Origin: a bacterium | Lineage (GTDB): Bacteria; UBA4055 | Reading direction: 5' to 3' | Assembly (NCBI GenBank): GCA_029559475.1 | Contig: JAKQBN010000078.1 | Coordinates: 21,073-85,072, forward strand | Length of the DNA: 64,000 nt | Shown: positions 24,204-33,830 of the stretch, piece after piece | Layout of the letters: each line of letters starts with the position of its first letter | Position numbering within the stretch: the first letter of the stretch is position 1 | Program-made: the position numbers and the translations under genes | Notes under the pieces: model-generated | Database searches by the model: none | What the model was told of the DNA's origin: nothing | Seen by the model: the letters and a program-made list of their open reading frames with translations, nothing else

Positions 24204-25103
24204 ATGAAAGAAGATTACAAAAAATATCTCGATCCGGAATTCATCGCATCATTTTCTAACCTGAGCCTGACGACAAAAATGATCCTGAAGGGATATATGC
24301 TCGGAATCCATTCGAGCCCGATGAAGGGATTTTCCGCGGAGTTTTCCGACCGTAAACAGTACAACGACGGAGATTCCACGCGGTTCATCGATTGGAAGAT
24401 TTACGGCAGAACGGAAAAATATTATTTGAAACAGTTCGAGGATGAAACGAATATCTACGCGAACATTTTCCTGGATAGATCTGCTTCTATGAATTTCAGG
24501 TCTGAGAAATTCTCTTATTCTAAACTCGACTACGGCAGACAGCTCGCTGCGGCTATTGCGACGATATTTATAAATCAGAAAGACGCTGTCGGATTCGGAA
24601 ATTATGCCGATACGCTCAAAGATTATTTACCGCAAAGATCATCAAAGCAGCATCTGAAGAACATTCTTGTGAACATCGACAGAAATGAAGTTTATCCTGC
24701 AGAAAAAACTTTTACTTCTTTTGATGAAATAAGCAATAAACTCAGTAAATCCGGAATTCTTGTAATAATCACAGACCTGCTTGAAGAAAGCAAGAACATT
24801 ATTGACAGAATACTTACATTACAGAAAAAGCAGCAGGACATCATTGTTTTCATGATCGCTGACGACGATGAATACAGCCTCCAGCTCGGAGATCATCTTA
24901 ATCTGATAGATTCAGAGACCGGAGAGAAGCTCGTTCTGAAAACGTCATTACTTAATAAAAAATATAAAGCGGTTTATGATGAACATATAAATAAATTCAG
25001 AAAAGTGTTTACTGAAAAGAAAATTTATTTTACATTTGTGACAACGAGAACGCCTTTCCATCTTCCGCTTAGAGAGATCGTTCTTGTGCGCGGTAAAAAA
25101 TAA
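24204..25103 (+). CDS. DUF58 / von Willebrand-like domain protein
   Basis: The 299-residue protein matches the DUF58 family: [40 protein letters not shown], and the metal-binding-like [10 protein letters not shown] (DxSxS of a VWA/MIDAS fold), with [11 protein letters not shown] further on. These proteins normally sit next to a MoxR AAA+ ATPase and are thought to help cofactor insertion or complex maturation. Here no MoxR gene is adjacent: upstream is the accessory block boundary, downstream is ahcY. The ATG at 24204 has only a weak ribosome-binding region, which might mean the natural leader was disturbed. Confidence 0.85.
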   Translation: MKEDYKKYLDPEFIASFSNLSLTTKMILKGYMLGIHSSPMKGFSAEFSDRKQYNDGDSTRFIDWKIYGRTEKYYLKQFEDETNIYANIFLDRSASMNFRSEKFSYSKLDYGRQLAAAIATIFINQKDAVGFGNYADTLKDYLPQRSSKQHLKNILVNIDRNEVYPAEKTFTSFDEISNKLSKSGILVIITDLLEESKNIIDRILTLQKKQQDIIVFMIADDDEYSLQLGDHLNLIDSETGEKLVLKTSLLNKKYKAVYDEHINKFRKVFTEKKIYFTFVTTRTPFHLPLREIVLVRGKK

Positions 25104-25111
25104 CAGGAGAA

Positions 25112-26536
25112 ATGATGAAGAAGTACATCGACGAAAAAATACCTTACAAAGTTAAAGATATTAGCCTCGCTGATTTCGGCAGGAAAGAAATAGATATTGC
25201 GGAAAAAGAGATGCCGGGACTCATGTCGATCAGAAAAAAATATGCGCCGAAAAAACCTTTAAAAGGCGTGAGGATCACAGGATCATTGCATATGACGATA
25301 CAGACAGCTGTGCTTATAGAAACTCTCGTTGATCTCGGAGCAGCTGTAAGATGGTCGAGCTGCAATATTTTCTCTACCCAGGATCACGCCGCTTCAGCCA
25401 TAGCAAAGGCAGGAATTCCCGTATTCGCGTGGAAAGGAGAAACGCTGGATGAATTCTGGTGGTGTACAGCTCAGGCTTTATCGTTTCCGGGAGGTAAAGG
25501 ACCTCAGCTCATAGTTGACGACGGCGGTGATGCCACTTTGATGTTCCACAAAGGTTATTTCGGCGAAAAAGATCCCGCGATTCTTAATGAAAAGTTATCA
25601 GGCGCTGACGGAAAAGCCTTATTGAGATCATTAAAACTAATTCTGGCTGAAGATAAAGATAAATGGCAGAGATGCTCAAAAGATTTGAAAGGCGTTTCTG
25701 AAGAAACCACAACAGGAGTTCACAGGCTGTATAAAATGCACGAAAAGAAAGAGCTTTTAATTCCGGCTATAAATGTGAACGACTCGGTAACGAAATCAAA
25801 ATTCGATAATCTTTACGGCTGCAGGGAATCTCTGCCGGACGGGATCAAGAGAGCGACAGACGTGATGCTCGCGGGTAAAGTTGCGGTCGTCTGCGGTTAC
25901 GGCGATGTCGGAAAAGGTTCAGCGAGATCTTTAAGAAATTACGGCGCGAGAGTAATAGTCACAGAGATCGATCCCATCTGCGCTCTTCAGGCAGCTATGG
26001 AAGGTTATGAAGTGGCAACTGTCGAGGATACACTCGGCAAGGGCGACCTTTATGTTACAACTACAGGGAACAAAGACGTGATCACGCTTGATCACATGCT
26101 TAAAATGAAAGATCAGGCTATCGTGTGCAATATCGGACATTTCGATAATGAGATACAGGTCGATAAGCTCGAAGACTGCAAATTTCTTAAGAAGAAGACA
26201 AATATTAAACCTCAGGTAGATAAATATACATTCAAAAACGGGCACGAAATATTTCTGCTGGCCGAAGGAAGACTCGTAAATCTCGGATGCGCGACAGGGC
26301 ATCCTTCTTTCGTAATGAGCAACTCATTCTCCAATCAGGTTCTTGCCCAGATGGATCTTTGGAAAAACAAATATAAGACCGGCGTTTACAGGCTGTCAAA
26401 ACAGGCTGATGAAGAGGTCGCGAGGCTTCATCTTGAAAAGATCGGCGTAAAACTTACAAAATTAACAAAAGAACAGGCTGATTATATCGGAGTTAAGCAG
26501 GATGGACCTTATAAAGCCGAACATTACAGATACTAA
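25112..26536 (+). CDS. ahcY: Adenosylhomocysteinase
   Basis: AhcY reversibly hydrolyses S-adenosylhomocysteine to adenosine and homocysteine with bound NAD, relieving methyltransferase product inhibition. The 474-residue protein shows [41 protein letters not shown], the substrate segment [13 protein letters not shown], the NAD-binding [13 protein letters not shown], and the C-terminal [11 protein letters not shown] typical of the family. CAGGAGAA precedes tandem ATGs at 25112 and 25115. It starts 8 bases after the DUF58 gene. I saw no SAH riboswitch upstream. Confidence 0.97.
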   Translation: MMKKYIDEKIPYKVKDISLADFGRKEIDIAEKEMPGLMSIRKKYAPKKPLKGVRITGSLHMTIQTAVLIETLVDLGAAVRWSSCNIFSTQDHAASAIAKAGIPVFAWKGETLDEFWWCTAQALSFPGGKGPQLIVDDGGDATLMFHKGYFGEKDPAILNEKLSGADGKALLRSLKLILAEDKDKWQRCSKDLKGVSEETTTGVHRLYKMHEKKELLIPAINVNDSVTKSKFDNLYGCRESLPDGIKRATDVMLAGKVAVVCGYGDVGKGSARSLRNYGARVIVTEIDPICALQAAMEGYEVATVEDTLGKGDLYVTTTGNKDVITLDHMLKMKDQAIVCNIGHFDNEIQVDKLEDCKFLKKKTNIKPQVDKYTFKNGHEIFLLAEGRLVNLGCATGHPSFVMSNSFSNQVLAQMDLWKNKYKTGVYRLSKQADEEVARLHLEKIGVKLTKLTKEQADYIGVKQDGPYKAEHYRY

Positions 26537-26564
26537 TTTAAATTTTATTGACGGAGTAACAAAA

Positions 26565-27623
26565 ATGAAAAAAATAATTTTAAGTCTGATCCTGATATAT
26601 CTTTCAGCATTTTCACAGGCTTATGAAGAACTTGCCGGTACTGAATTCTACTTTCTTAGAAGCCACGGAACAAGGCTTGAAGCAATGGGAAAAACTGCCT
26701 GCGCGGTTTCCGACGACATCAACTCGGCTTTTTATAATCCGGCAATGCTGTCTTCAGATCCTGCAACCGTAACTGTCACAGGTTCAATCTATAAACCGAT
26801 GTTTACATTTGAAGACAGCGAGTACAGATCGGCGGGAGCTGCCCTGAAAATATTCAACAGATTAAAATTGGGGTTCTTTTATAACGAAATGACTTACGGA
26901 CAGGATATTTCTGTTCCTCTTGACACATTAGGCGGTTCTATCAGCTATGAACCTGAATTAAAGTCGTATAATGCTTCGCTCGCATTTAAAGCAGGCAGAC
27001 AGTTCTCTATCGGGATCGGCGGAAATATGGTCGAATTCGACATTATCGGCAGCGACGGAATGCCGAGAACAGAACGTCGTAGCGGGCTTGATGCGGGTAT
27101 TTCGGCAATATTGAATTATTCCAAGAATTCGAGTTTCAGAGAAAGGACTACGGCAGCGCTTTCGATCAAGAACGTGATCAAAGAAAATGAAGGCGGTTAC
27201 GCGCTGCCAACCGTTTTTTACGCCGGGATTGAATCTACTATTCTACCGAGGATCAGAAATCCTTTCGGCGATTTCTGGGCGCTTATAATAAATCTGAACG
27301 GTGATTACCAGAGCGAGATCGACGGCTTTCACAGTATGGCCGGTGCAGGCGCTGAATTCCTGATATCTGAAATGATCGCTTTAAGAGCGGGAATCTTTAA
27401 ACAGAAAATAAATGAGAATTCACCCAGCAAATATATGCAGCAGATCACTTACGGAGCAGGGCTGAACATACCGCTATACAGATTCAGCAGCATTGATATT
27501 CCCGTCCTTATAAAGATCGATTACTGCAATATGAAAGCTCCTGAAATTGAAGATTTTGCAGGCGACATAGATAATTTTAACAGCATCGCTCTTACAGTTG
27601 AGTGGAGAAGATCGGTAGAATAG
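26565..27623 (+). CDS. PorV/FadL-like outer-membrane protein
   Basis: The 352-residue protein has a signal peptide (MKKIILSLILIYLSAFSQA) and the N-terminal signature of the PorV/PorQ and UPF0164-like group: FLRSHGTRLEAMGKTACAVSDDINSAFYNPAML. Alternating beta strands follow, ending in an aromatic C-terminus (SIALTVEWRRSVE). It is expected as an outer-membrane beta-barrel. I start at the ATG at 26565 behind ACGGAG and not at 26502, which lies inside ahcY. PorV works in type IX secretion in Bacteroidota, but no other T9SS gene is seen here, so the role remains open. Confidence 0.78.
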   Translation: MKKIILSLILIYLSAFSQAYEELAGTEFYFLRSHGTRLEAMGKTACAVSDDINSAFYNPAMLSSDPATVTVTGSIYKPMFTFEDSEYRSAGAALKIFNRLKLGFFYNEMTYGQDISVPLDTLGGSISYEPELKSYNASLAFKAGRQFSIGIGGNMVEFDIIGSDGMPRTERRSGLDAGISAILNYSKNSSFRERTTAALSIKNVIKENEGGYALPTVFYAGIESTILPRIRNPFGDFWALIINLNGDYQSEIDGFHSMAGAGAEFLISEMIALRAGIFKQKINENSPSKYMQQITYGAGLNIPLYRFSSIDIPVLIKIDYCNMKAPEIEDFAGDIDNFNSIALTVEWRRSVE

Positions 27624-27630
27624 CCCGAAT

Positions 27631-28197
27631 TTATTTAAAAAGTATCTTCACCGCGATGGCATCGCCGGTGATCCTGACTGAACCTGACATGAAGTCTGAG
27701 ATATGCAATAGCTCAAAATAATTTATTGTTAACACCTTATTACCAAATTCCGCTTCAGCTGAATCTCCGCAGCAGAAGATAAATAATTCTCCGCTGTTCT
27801 CAGACAGAACAACTTCTCCGTTCACAGCTATAACTTCAGTCTGACAGACTTCACGCAGCGTCATTACGTTAAAATCCTTTATGGGTCCGCAGCATAATTC
27901 GGCAGTCGTCTTCAGATCACCCGAAAATACGGCCATATCTGAGTAACCTCTTATTTTATGAGATGTACCGTCAGAATGTTTTAAATCCACACCGTTGCCT
28001 TCTAGCATCATCAGCACTCTGTCATAACCTGAAAAATCCGAAAAGGGACCGTTTTCGGTTACTCCAGCAATACTTAAACGGAAAATAAATTCGTCCTTTC
28101 CCTCTTCACTTCTGATATAAAGTTCCCGGGTTGTTCCCTTACCGTTCTTCCACGGCATACTTTTATATTTATCAGGAGTGATTGTTTCGTATCTCAT
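27631..28197 (-). CDS. hutD: HutD/Ves family protein
   Basis: The 188-residue protein matches HutD/Ves: MPWKNGKGTTRELYI, FRLSIAGVTENGPFSDFSGYDR and LMMLEGNGVDL are the conserved blocks of this cupin-like fold. HutD accompanies histidine-utilisation genes and is proposed to limit urocanate or related intermediates; Ves is its E. coli relative. Two histidine ammonia-lyase-type genes lie 10 kb away, which fits loosely. The start overlaps the end of the FAD dehydrogenase gene by 4 bases, so the two are cotranscribed. It is convergent with the PorV-like gene, 7 bases away. Confidence 0.87.
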   Translation of the reverse strand: MRYETITPDKYKSMPWKNGKGTTRELYIRSEEGKDEFIFRLSIAGVTENGPFSDFSGYDRVLMMLEGNGVDLKHSDGTSHKIRGYSDMAVFSGDLKTTAELCCGPIKDFNVMTLREVCQTEVIAVNGEVVLSENSGELFIFCCGDSAEAEFGNKVLTINYFELLHISDFMSGSVRITGDAIAVKILFK

Positions 28198-29804
28198 ACA
28201 GCGTTTCTCCTGATAATATCGAGTGATACAGCTTCAGCAATCTTTATCCCGTCTATAGCTGCTGATACAATACCTCCCGCATATCCTGCCCCTTCTCCCC
28301 CGGGATAAAGTCCTTTTATATTAACACTCTGAAAGTCGTCACCCCTCAATATTCTTATCGGTGAAGACGTTCTCGTTTCCACTCCGGTTAAAACAGCATC
28401 TTTAAGCGCGAATCCTTTTATCTGTCTATCAAATGCCGGTATGGATTCTTTTATAGCCGAAATGACGTAATCCGGTAAAGCTGAGCTGAGATCCGTGAAC
28501 TTTACTCCGGGTTGATATGAAGGTAAGACCGAACCTTTATCTGTTGACGGTCTGCCTTCCAGAAAATCTCCGAGAAGCTGTGCCGGCGCTCTATAATCTC
28601 CTCCGCCAAGCTCAAAAGCCTTCCTTTCATATTTTTCCTGAAACTCCATTCCCCCGAGCACTCCGTCTGGAAAGTCATTAATGTTGACTCCGACAACTAT
28701 TGCGCTGTTCGCATTCGGCTCCGACCTTGAATACTGGCTCATTCCGTTCGTAACTACGCACCCCGGTTCAGATGTTGCAGCCACCACTCTGCCTCCCGGG
28801 CACATGCAGAAGCTGTAAACAGTTCTGCCGTTCGAACAGTGGTATGAAAGTTTATAGTCAGCCGCACCTATTCTACCGTCATTTGCCAGCTCTCCGATCC
28901 TGCTCTGATCTATCAGCTTTTGAGGATGCTCTATCCTGAATCCGACTGAGAATGGTTTCGGTTCCATTTTCACGCCTGACCTGTGAAGCATTCTGAAAGT
29001 ATCCCTTGAGCTGTGTCCGACAGCGAAAACAACATGACCGGACCTTATCTCTTCCCCGCTGTCGAGACAAATGCCTTTCAGTTCATTTCCTTCAGTGATA
29101 AGACCGTCCGCCTTTTTTTCGAACAGGTATTCACCTCCGAGAGATATTATTGTTTTTCTTATGTTCTCAACAACTTTTACAAGCTTAAAAGTTCCTACAT
29201 GTGGTTTGCTTATATAAAGTATCTCATCGGGCGCACCTGCATACACAAGCTCTTTTAATACTTTCCTGCCGTAATTTTCTGGATCTCTTATCTGAGTATT
29301 TAGTTTCCCGTCAGAAAATGTTCCGGCTCCGCCCTCACCGAACTGAACGTTCGATCCGGAATTGAAAACCCCTTCTCTCCAGAAACCGAATGTATCAAGG
29401 CTCCTCTCATAAACCGGCTTTCCCCTTTCTATTATCAGAGGTTTAAAACCCGCCCGGGCAAGGATCAGTCCGGCAAAAAGCCCGCACGGCCCGGATCCGA
29501 CTATGACAGGACGTTCCGTCAGCCCGTCTCCCGCATAAGCCTTGAATTTATATTCCATGTCGGGAGTTTTTCTGACATTCTTGTATTTGTATAACCTTGT
29601 TGTTATACTATCTTCGTTATTTACTTCAGCGTCCACTGAATAAACGAAGATCACGTTATCCTTTTTTCTGGCATCATAACTTCTTTTAAAGATCGTGTAG
29701 CCTTTGAGTTCGCTTTTTTTAATCCTGAGCCGTTTTATTATCTCAACCGCAATGTCATTTTCATCATGATCTACCGGAAGTTTTATTTCGTTGATCCTTA
29801 ACAT
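28194..29804 (-). CDS. FAD-dependent dehydrogenase (COG2509-like)
   Basis: The 536-residue protein has an N-terminal extension (MLRINEIKLPVDHDENDIA ... RSYDARKKDN) and then a Rossmann FAD site, VIVGSGPCGLFAGLILARAG, followed by IERGKPVYERS, FGEGGAGTFSDGKLNT, VFAVGHSSRDTF, PFSVGFRIEHPQ, SFCMCPGGRVVAA and a final GLYPGGEGAGYAGGI. This is the uncharacterised FAD-dependent dehydrogenase family found in many bacteria. The substrate is not known. AGGAAAATGA precedes the ATG. It overlaps hutD by 4 bases. Confidence 0.9.
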   Translation of the reverse strand: MLRINEIKLPVDHDENDIAVEIIKRLRIKKSELKGYTIFKRSYDARKKDNVIFVYSVDAEVNNEDSITTRLYKYKNVRKTPDMEYKFKAYAGDGLTERPVIVGSGPCGLFAGLILARAGFKPLIIERGKPVYERSLDTFGFWREGVFNSGSNVQFGEGGAGTFSDGKLNTQIRDPENYGRKVLKELVYAGAPDEILYISKPHVGTFKLVKVVENIRKTIISLGGEYLFEKKADGLITEGNELKGICLDSGEEIRSGHVVFAVGHSSRDTFRMLHRSGVKMEPKPFSVGFRIEHPQKLIDQSRIGELANDGRIGAADYKLSYHCSNGRTVYSFCMCPGGRVVAATSEPGCVVTNGMSQYSRSEPNANSAIVVGVNINDFPDGVLGGMEFQEKYERKAFELGGGDYRAPAQLLGDFLEGRPSTDKGSVLPSYQPGVKFTDLSSALPDYVISAIKESIPAFDRQIKGFALKDAVLTGVETRTSSPIRILRGDDFQSVNIKGLYPGGEGAGYAGGIVSAAIDGIKIAEAVSLDIIRRNAV

Positions 29805-29818
29805 TTCATTTTCCTAAT

Positions 29819-29850
29819 TTAAAAAAAACAGGCGCATTAAGCGCCTGATT
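29819..29850 (-). terminator. Rho-independent terminator after the RRM gene
   Basis: CAGGCGC (29829-29835) pairs with GCGCCTG (29841-29847) around a 5-base loop. On the minus strand it is followed by eight Ts. It lies between the RRM gene and the FAD dehydrogenase gene, so it ends the RRM transcript. Confidence 0.85.
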
Positions 29851-29882
29851 TGTCCGGAAATATCTTAAAGAGAAACGATTAT

Positions 29883-30251
29883 CTATCTGTCCCCTCTGCT
29901 TCCGCCGCGGCTGTTGTTAAATCCGCCTCTGTTTCCTGTCTGTCCGCCTCTGCTTCCGCCGAATCCGCCTCTGCTTCCGCCATGGAAACCTCTGTTGCCT
30001 TCGCCTTCCGGTTTAGGTTTGGATTCATTGACTTTCAGCGCTCTGCCGTTCAGTTCTCTTCCGTTCATTTCTTTGATCGCATTAAGCGCTTCATCGTTAT
30101 TCGGCATTTCTACAAAACCGAATCCTTTTGAACGGCCGTCAATTTTATCTGTCACTACTACTGCTGAATCCACCTGTCCGAATTCTTCGAACGCCTGTTT
30201 CAGATCTTCATCTTTTGTCGTGTAAGACAGATTTCCCGCGTAAATTTTCAT
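29883..30251 (-). CDS. RNA-binding protein: RRM plus glycine/arginine-rich tail
   Basis: The 122-residue protein has one RRM domain (residues 1-75 or so) with RNP2 KIYAGNLSY and RNP1 SKGFGFVEM, then a low-complexity tail of GGSRGG, GGFGG and NNSRGG units like an RGG box. Such proteins are frequent in cyanobacteria and FCB bacteria and act in cold response or RNA remodelling. The CCAGGAGAGG site precedes the ATG. A minus-strand promoter and a terminator bracket it as a single-gene transcript. The codon pattern of the tail is repetitive, so length may vary among strains. Confidence 0.95.
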   Translation of the reverse strand: MKIYAGNLSYTTKDEDLKQAFEEFGQVDSAVVVTDKIDGRSKGFGFVEMPNNDEALNAIKEMNGRELNGRALKVNESKPKPEGEGNRGFHGGSRGGFGGSRGGQTGNRGGFNNSRGGSRGDR

Positions 30252-30281
30252 TCGCCTCTCCTGGTTTGCGTTTCTTTTAGA

Positions 30282-30309
30282 TTAATATTACAGTTGCATT
30301 ATGTTTCAA
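30282..30309 (-). promoter_or_regulatory. Probable promoter of the RRM gene
   Basis: On the minus strand TTGAAA (30309-30304) is followed after 16 bases by TATTAA (30287-30282), about 30 bases before the RRM start. The hexamers are near consensus; the spacing is one base short. An alternative -10 ATTAAT gives 17. Confidence 0.5.
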
Positions 30310-30467
30310 ATGTTTTACGATCCGAATTTATCAACGTTGTATTTTAAAACATATTTATAATAAAATCAACAACTAAATGAAAAATTTTACATGTTTCCGC
30401 TTGAAGATATTCGCTTATTTATTTATATTATCCGCCTGAGGAATAATTTTACGGATGAAAGCGGTAA

Positions 30468-31619
30468 ATGCCTTTAAAACAACTTGAAATGGATTTCGGA
30501 CCTAATTATCAGGATTATAAAGTTATAGGTCATTCAGAGAAGATATCCGAAATAATAACTATTGTAAAAACAGTGGCTCCAACAGGTCTTTCAGTCCTGA
30601 TCTCGGGAGAAAGCGGAACGGGAAAAGAAGTGATCGCGTCATTAATTCATAATCTAAGTGAAAGAAAGAACAGCAGATTCATACCGATAAACTGCGGAGC
30701 GATACCTGAAGGCCTGATCGAAAATGAATTGTTCGGTCACGAAAAAGGGTCTTTTACCAGCGCATCAGACCGATCGAAAGGATATTTCGAGGTAGCTGAT
30801 AAAGGCACGATCTTTCTCGACGAGATCGGAGAACTGCCGCTTTCAAGTCAGGTAAAACTTTTAAGGGTTCTTGAGAACGGAACTTTTATGAAAGTCGGAG
30901 GCTCGACCAATATAAAAGTCGATGTGAGAGTGATAGCCGCGACGAATAAAAATCTGTCCAGGATGGTCGAAAAGGGAACTTTCAGGGAAGATCTGTATTT
31001 CAGGCTCAAGGCAGTTACAATGCACCTGCCTTCTTTGAAAGAACGTCTGACAGATATACCTTTATTTGTTATGAAATTCGCACAGGAATCGGCGGATAAG
31101 TATAAGCGTTCACAGCTGATCTTTGAAAAAGAAGCTTTGTCCGAGATCGTAAACCATCACTGGAAAGGAAACGTAAGAGAACTTAAGAATTTTATCGACA
31201 TGCTGACGGTTATGGAAACGGGTAAAACCGTTGATGGAGAAATAATCAAAAAATACATAAAAAACGACAAAGGTACGTATCTTCCCGTGCTTGTCGGCGA
31301 GTCTCAGCATCAGCATGATAATGAACTTATATTCAGAACACTTTTGGAGATAAGGAACGATCTTAATCTGATCAAGAAATTTATACTGAATACTTACACG
31401 AAAGAGGTTTCACCCGCATATTTTGAAGATGAACCCGCAATAAAAGACATACTTGATCCGTCAAGAGAGATTAAACCTGCAGAGTCGTTATCGGAAAAAC
31501 AAGAGATCGCGGCAGTATTAAAAAAGCATAGAGGCAACCGCAGAAAAGCAGCCGAAGAGCTGAATATGAGCGAGAGAACTTTGTACAGAAAGATCGAAAA
31601 ATACGGTATTAATATATGA
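30468..31619 (+). CDS. Sigma-54-type activator (AAA+ with Fis HTH), GSFTSA variant
   Basis: The 383-residue protein has the sigma-54 interaction AAA+ domain without an N-terminal receiver or PAS domain: Walker A GESGTGKE (47-54), Walker B GTIFLDEIGE (113-122), ATNKNLSRM, and REDLYFRLKAV. The loop that contacts sigma-54, normally GAFTGA, reads GSFTSA here (94-99). A Fis-type helix-turn-helix ends the protein (NRRKAAEELNMSERTLYRKI). It overlaps the LptE-like gene by 4 bases, as is common in FCB bacteria. Sigma-54 dependence is not certain given the variant loop. Confidence 0.9.
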   Translation: MPLKQLEMDFGPNYQDYKVIGHSEKISEIITIVKTVAPTGLSVLISGESGTGKEVIASLIHNLSERKNSRFIPINCGAIPEGLIENELFGHEKGSFTSASDRSKGYFEVADKGTIFLDEIGELPLSSQVKLLRVLENGTFMKVGGSTNIKVDVRVIAATNKNLSRMVEKGTFREDLYFRLKAVTMHLPSLKERLTDIPLFVMKFAQESADKYKRSQLIFEKEALSEIVNHHWKGNVRELKNFIDMLTVMETGKTVDGEIIKKYIKNDKGTYLPVLVGESQHQHDNELIFRTLLEIRNDLNLIKKFILNTYTKEVSPAYFEDEPAIKDILDPSREIKPAESLSEKQEIAAVLKKHRGNRRKAAEELNMSERTLYRKIEKYGINI

Positions 31620-32113
31620 AGATCATTTTCCTGATAACTGCAATTTTAATATTGGTTTCATGCGGCAGTTACTCTTTTTCGGGAAAAAGCATACCGCCCG
31701 AAATAAAGGATACTCAGCTTCTTTTATTCGATGATAATTCGGGAAGATATGACCTGAGCCTTCCGGACATTATAAACGATAAACTTATTGAAAATATTGA
31801 GAGCTATAATTATTTCGAGATCGAGAATTCAGCTTCGGCCGATTCGAAAATAACCGGAACTGTAAGATCGTACAGTGAAACTATCGTATCGCAGTCACGC
31901 GATGAAACCGCGGATCAGATGGCTGTTTCAATATCGGTTGAAGTAAGCTTTTATAATAATCACGCTGAAGACTTCATTATTAAAAACCGGGTGATAAATG
32001 AAACAGAATATTATGAAGCTTCTGGAGGAGACACTTCGCGGAATGAAGCTTTCGACAAGCTTATGGAAAGGCTTTCGGAGAATATTTTATTAAGTCTTAG
32101 CTCTAACTGGTAA
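31616..32113 (+). CDS. LptE-like lipoprotein (LPS assembly)
   Basis: The 165-residue protein has a lipoprotein signal (MKIIFLITAILILVSCGSYS, Cys16), followed by GYSFSG-like YSFSGKSIPPEIKDTQLLLF and a mixed sheet/helix fold ending SENILLSLSSNW. In family knowledge LptE plugs the LptD barrel and helps insert LPS in the outer membrane. Its position directly behind a sigma-54-type activator, with 4-base overlap, is the conserved arrangement in Bacteroidota-related genomes. Sequence similarity is low, as usual for LptE, so context carries part of the call. Confidence 0.78.
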   Translation: MKIIFLITAILILVSCGSYSFSGKSIPPEIKDTQLLLFDDNSGRYDLSLPDIINDKLIENIESYNYFEIENSASADSKITGTVRSYSETIVSQSRDETADQMAVSISVEVSFYNNHAEDFIIKNRVINETEYYEASGGDTSRNEAFDKLMERLSENILLSLSSNW

Positions 32114-32134
32114 TCAAAATTTCGGAGAAAATTT

Positions 32135-32617
32135 ATGAACATGGAATCTGTAAAAATTAACTTTCCCGAAGATTCTAATATTATACTGGGTCAGTCGCAT
32201 TTTATTAAAACCGTAGAAGATCTTTATGAAGCTATGGTTAACACCGTTCCGGGAGTAAAGTTCGGAATAGCATTTTGTGAAGCTTCCGGTAAATGCCTTG
32301 TAAGGTATGACGGAAATGATGAGGAGCTGTCAAATCTGGCCGCTGAAAACGCTTATCAAATTTCGTGCGGTCATTCTTTCATTATTATAATGAAGAACGC
32401 TTTTCCGATAAATGTCCTCGGCAGAATAAAGGAAGTTCCTGAAGTCTGCAATATTTTCTGCGCCACAGCTAATCCTGTTGAAGTGATAATAGCCGCTTCG
32501 GAAAACGGAAGAGGAATAATCGGAGTTATTGATGGGCAGAAACCTTTAGGGATAGAAAAAGACGAAGATAAGAAATGGCGTAAAGAATTCTTAAGAATGA
32601 TCAAGTATAAATTGTAA
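32135..32617 (+). CDS. Adenosine-specific kinase-like protein (COG1839)
   Basis: The 160-residue protein matches the adenosine-specific kinase/DUF355 family throughout: [58 protein letters not shown] and [16 protein letters not shown]. The name comes from archaeal binding data; the physiological role is unsettled. GGAGA precedes the ATG. It follows lptE after 21 bases and ends at a bidirectional terminator. Confidence 0.88.
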   Translation: MNMESVKINFPEDSNIILGQSHFIKTVEDLYEAMVNTVPGVKFGIAFCEASGKCLVRYDGNDEELSNLAAENAYQISCGHSFIIIMKNAFPINVLGRIKEVPEVCNIFCATANPVEVIIAASENGRGIIGVIDGQKPLGIEKDEDKKWRKEFLRMIKYKL

Positions 32618-32642
32618 AAAAGGGGCTTCGATCCTTTTTTTA
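32615..32642. terminator. Bidirectional terminator between convergent genes
   Basis: AAAAAAGG and CCTTTTTT pair around a GGCTTCGAT loop. A-run and T-run make it usable on both strands. It ends the + operon (activator, lptE, kinase) and overlaps the stop codon of the minus-strand propeller lipoprotein. Confidence 0.75.
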
Positions 32643-33764
32643 TTCGTAATCATAAACACGTACAGACCTTCCGTCCTTTGCAATAACGAATAGCCTGTTT
32701 CCCCGAAGTTTGTAAGTTTCGTCTCCAGAAACAAAATCAAGTACAGTCCTGTTTATAAAAATACCTTCCTGAAAAATATCTATGTAGAAAGAATCCTGAT
32801 TTGCCTGAGTTCTTATCATTGACGGCATCACCCAAATTCTGTTCTTTTTATCGATCTCTATAGAATTAACAGGCTTTTTATAATAAACTTTACTTGTATC
32901 TATACCTTGGAATCCTGATGATGTAATAAAATCATTTAAGAGATTTTTCTCATAATTGTTATACTCGACCTTGTTACAATCCTTCTCTATGACATACTTC
33001 CTGTTACCTCTGCTGTTAAAAACATGGATCCTGTAGTCAGTACCTTTGGCTTCTGCGATAGATATCAGATCGTTTTTTACAGAATATGAAGTCATGATAT
33101 TAGGGAGAAAAAAATTAATGTCATAAGGTTCTCTTATTTTCATTATTATTTTTTCCGGCTTCATTTTCCCGTCAAGAATACACAAGTCGTTTATGAAATA
33201 TTCAACCGAATCGATTTTTGCTGTTCCCGGAATAAATGCTGTTGTAATTGTTTTACCGTCTGAATTTAGATAGGAAGGCCTGTTCCCGCCCATCATCTGA
33301 AGCTGCGCGTTAATAAATGTACCGCTTGTAAGATAATAAACATATTTTCCCGGACCCATGTCGAAAACAACAAGCGTATCTTGTAGAAGAATAATTTGAT
33401 TAGGCTTTTCGAAACTCTCCAGAGCGTTACCAGACTGCTCAGGAAAATATCTTTCGAACTCACCCGATTTATTATACTTTTTAATTGTAGCATGTAATGC
33501 GTCGAGAAAATAAAAGTTGTCAAATTCATCGCATACTATATCAATCACCGCTCCGAATCCTTTCATCGAATCAGGAACGTTCAAACCACTCGGTCCAGTA
33601 ATTTCAAATAGAAATTTGGCTTCCGGTTTATATATTCCTGTTGCGATTCCTGTATTCTTAATATATTTAACACCGTCTTTTTCTTCAACACTATAATCTT
33701 TTTTGGAGCAATTTAATATCAAAATAACTGAAAATATAATTATTGGAAGAGAAGTTCTTTTCAT
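32640..33764 (-). CDS. Six-bladed beta-propeller lipoprotein
   Basis: The 374-residue protein has a lipoprotein signal (MKRTSLPIIIFSVILILNCS, Cys19). It then shows repeated propeller-type strands of the 6-bladed/NHL-like group: VIDIVCDEFDNFYFLDALHATIKKYNKSGEFER, ILLQDTLVVFDMG, FNSRGNRKYVIEKD and INSIEIDKKNRIWVMPSM. Such proteins occur widely in Bacteroidota-like genomes as surface or periplasmic binding proteins without known ligand. The Shine-Dalgarno region before the ATG reads AAAGGGGTT. It is the first gene downstream of a 66-base gap from the large outer-membrane gene. Confidence 0.78.
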   Translation of the reverse strand: MKRTSLPIIIFSVILILNCSKKDYSVEEKDGVKYIKNTGIATGIYKPEAKFLFEITGPSGLNVPDSMKGFGAVIDIVCDEFDNFYFLDALHATIKKYNKSGEFERYFPEQSGNALESFEKPNQIILLQDTLVVFDMGPGKYVYYLTSGTFINAQLQMMGGNRPSYLNSDGKTITTAFIPGTAKIDSVEYFINDLCILDGKMKPEKIIMKIREPYDINFFLPNIMTSYSVKNDLISIAEAKGTDYRIHVFNSRGNRKYVIEKDCNKVEYNNYEKNLLNDFITSSGFQGIDTSKVYYKKPVNSIEIDKKNRIWVMPSMIRTQANQDSFYIDIFQEGIFINRTVLDFVSGDETYKLRGNRLFVIAKDGRSVRVYDYE

Positions 33765-33830
33765 TTTAACCCCTTTTTAGTTAAGCGGAATATAATACCT
33801 AAGCATCTGTTTTTCAAGTTAATTATTTGC

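Noticed and set aside
24040-25111. SAH or SAM riboswitch before ahcY
   Set aside because: The ahcY start is only 8 bases after the DUF58 gene, and the sequence before that gene shows only a simple GGTC hairpin.
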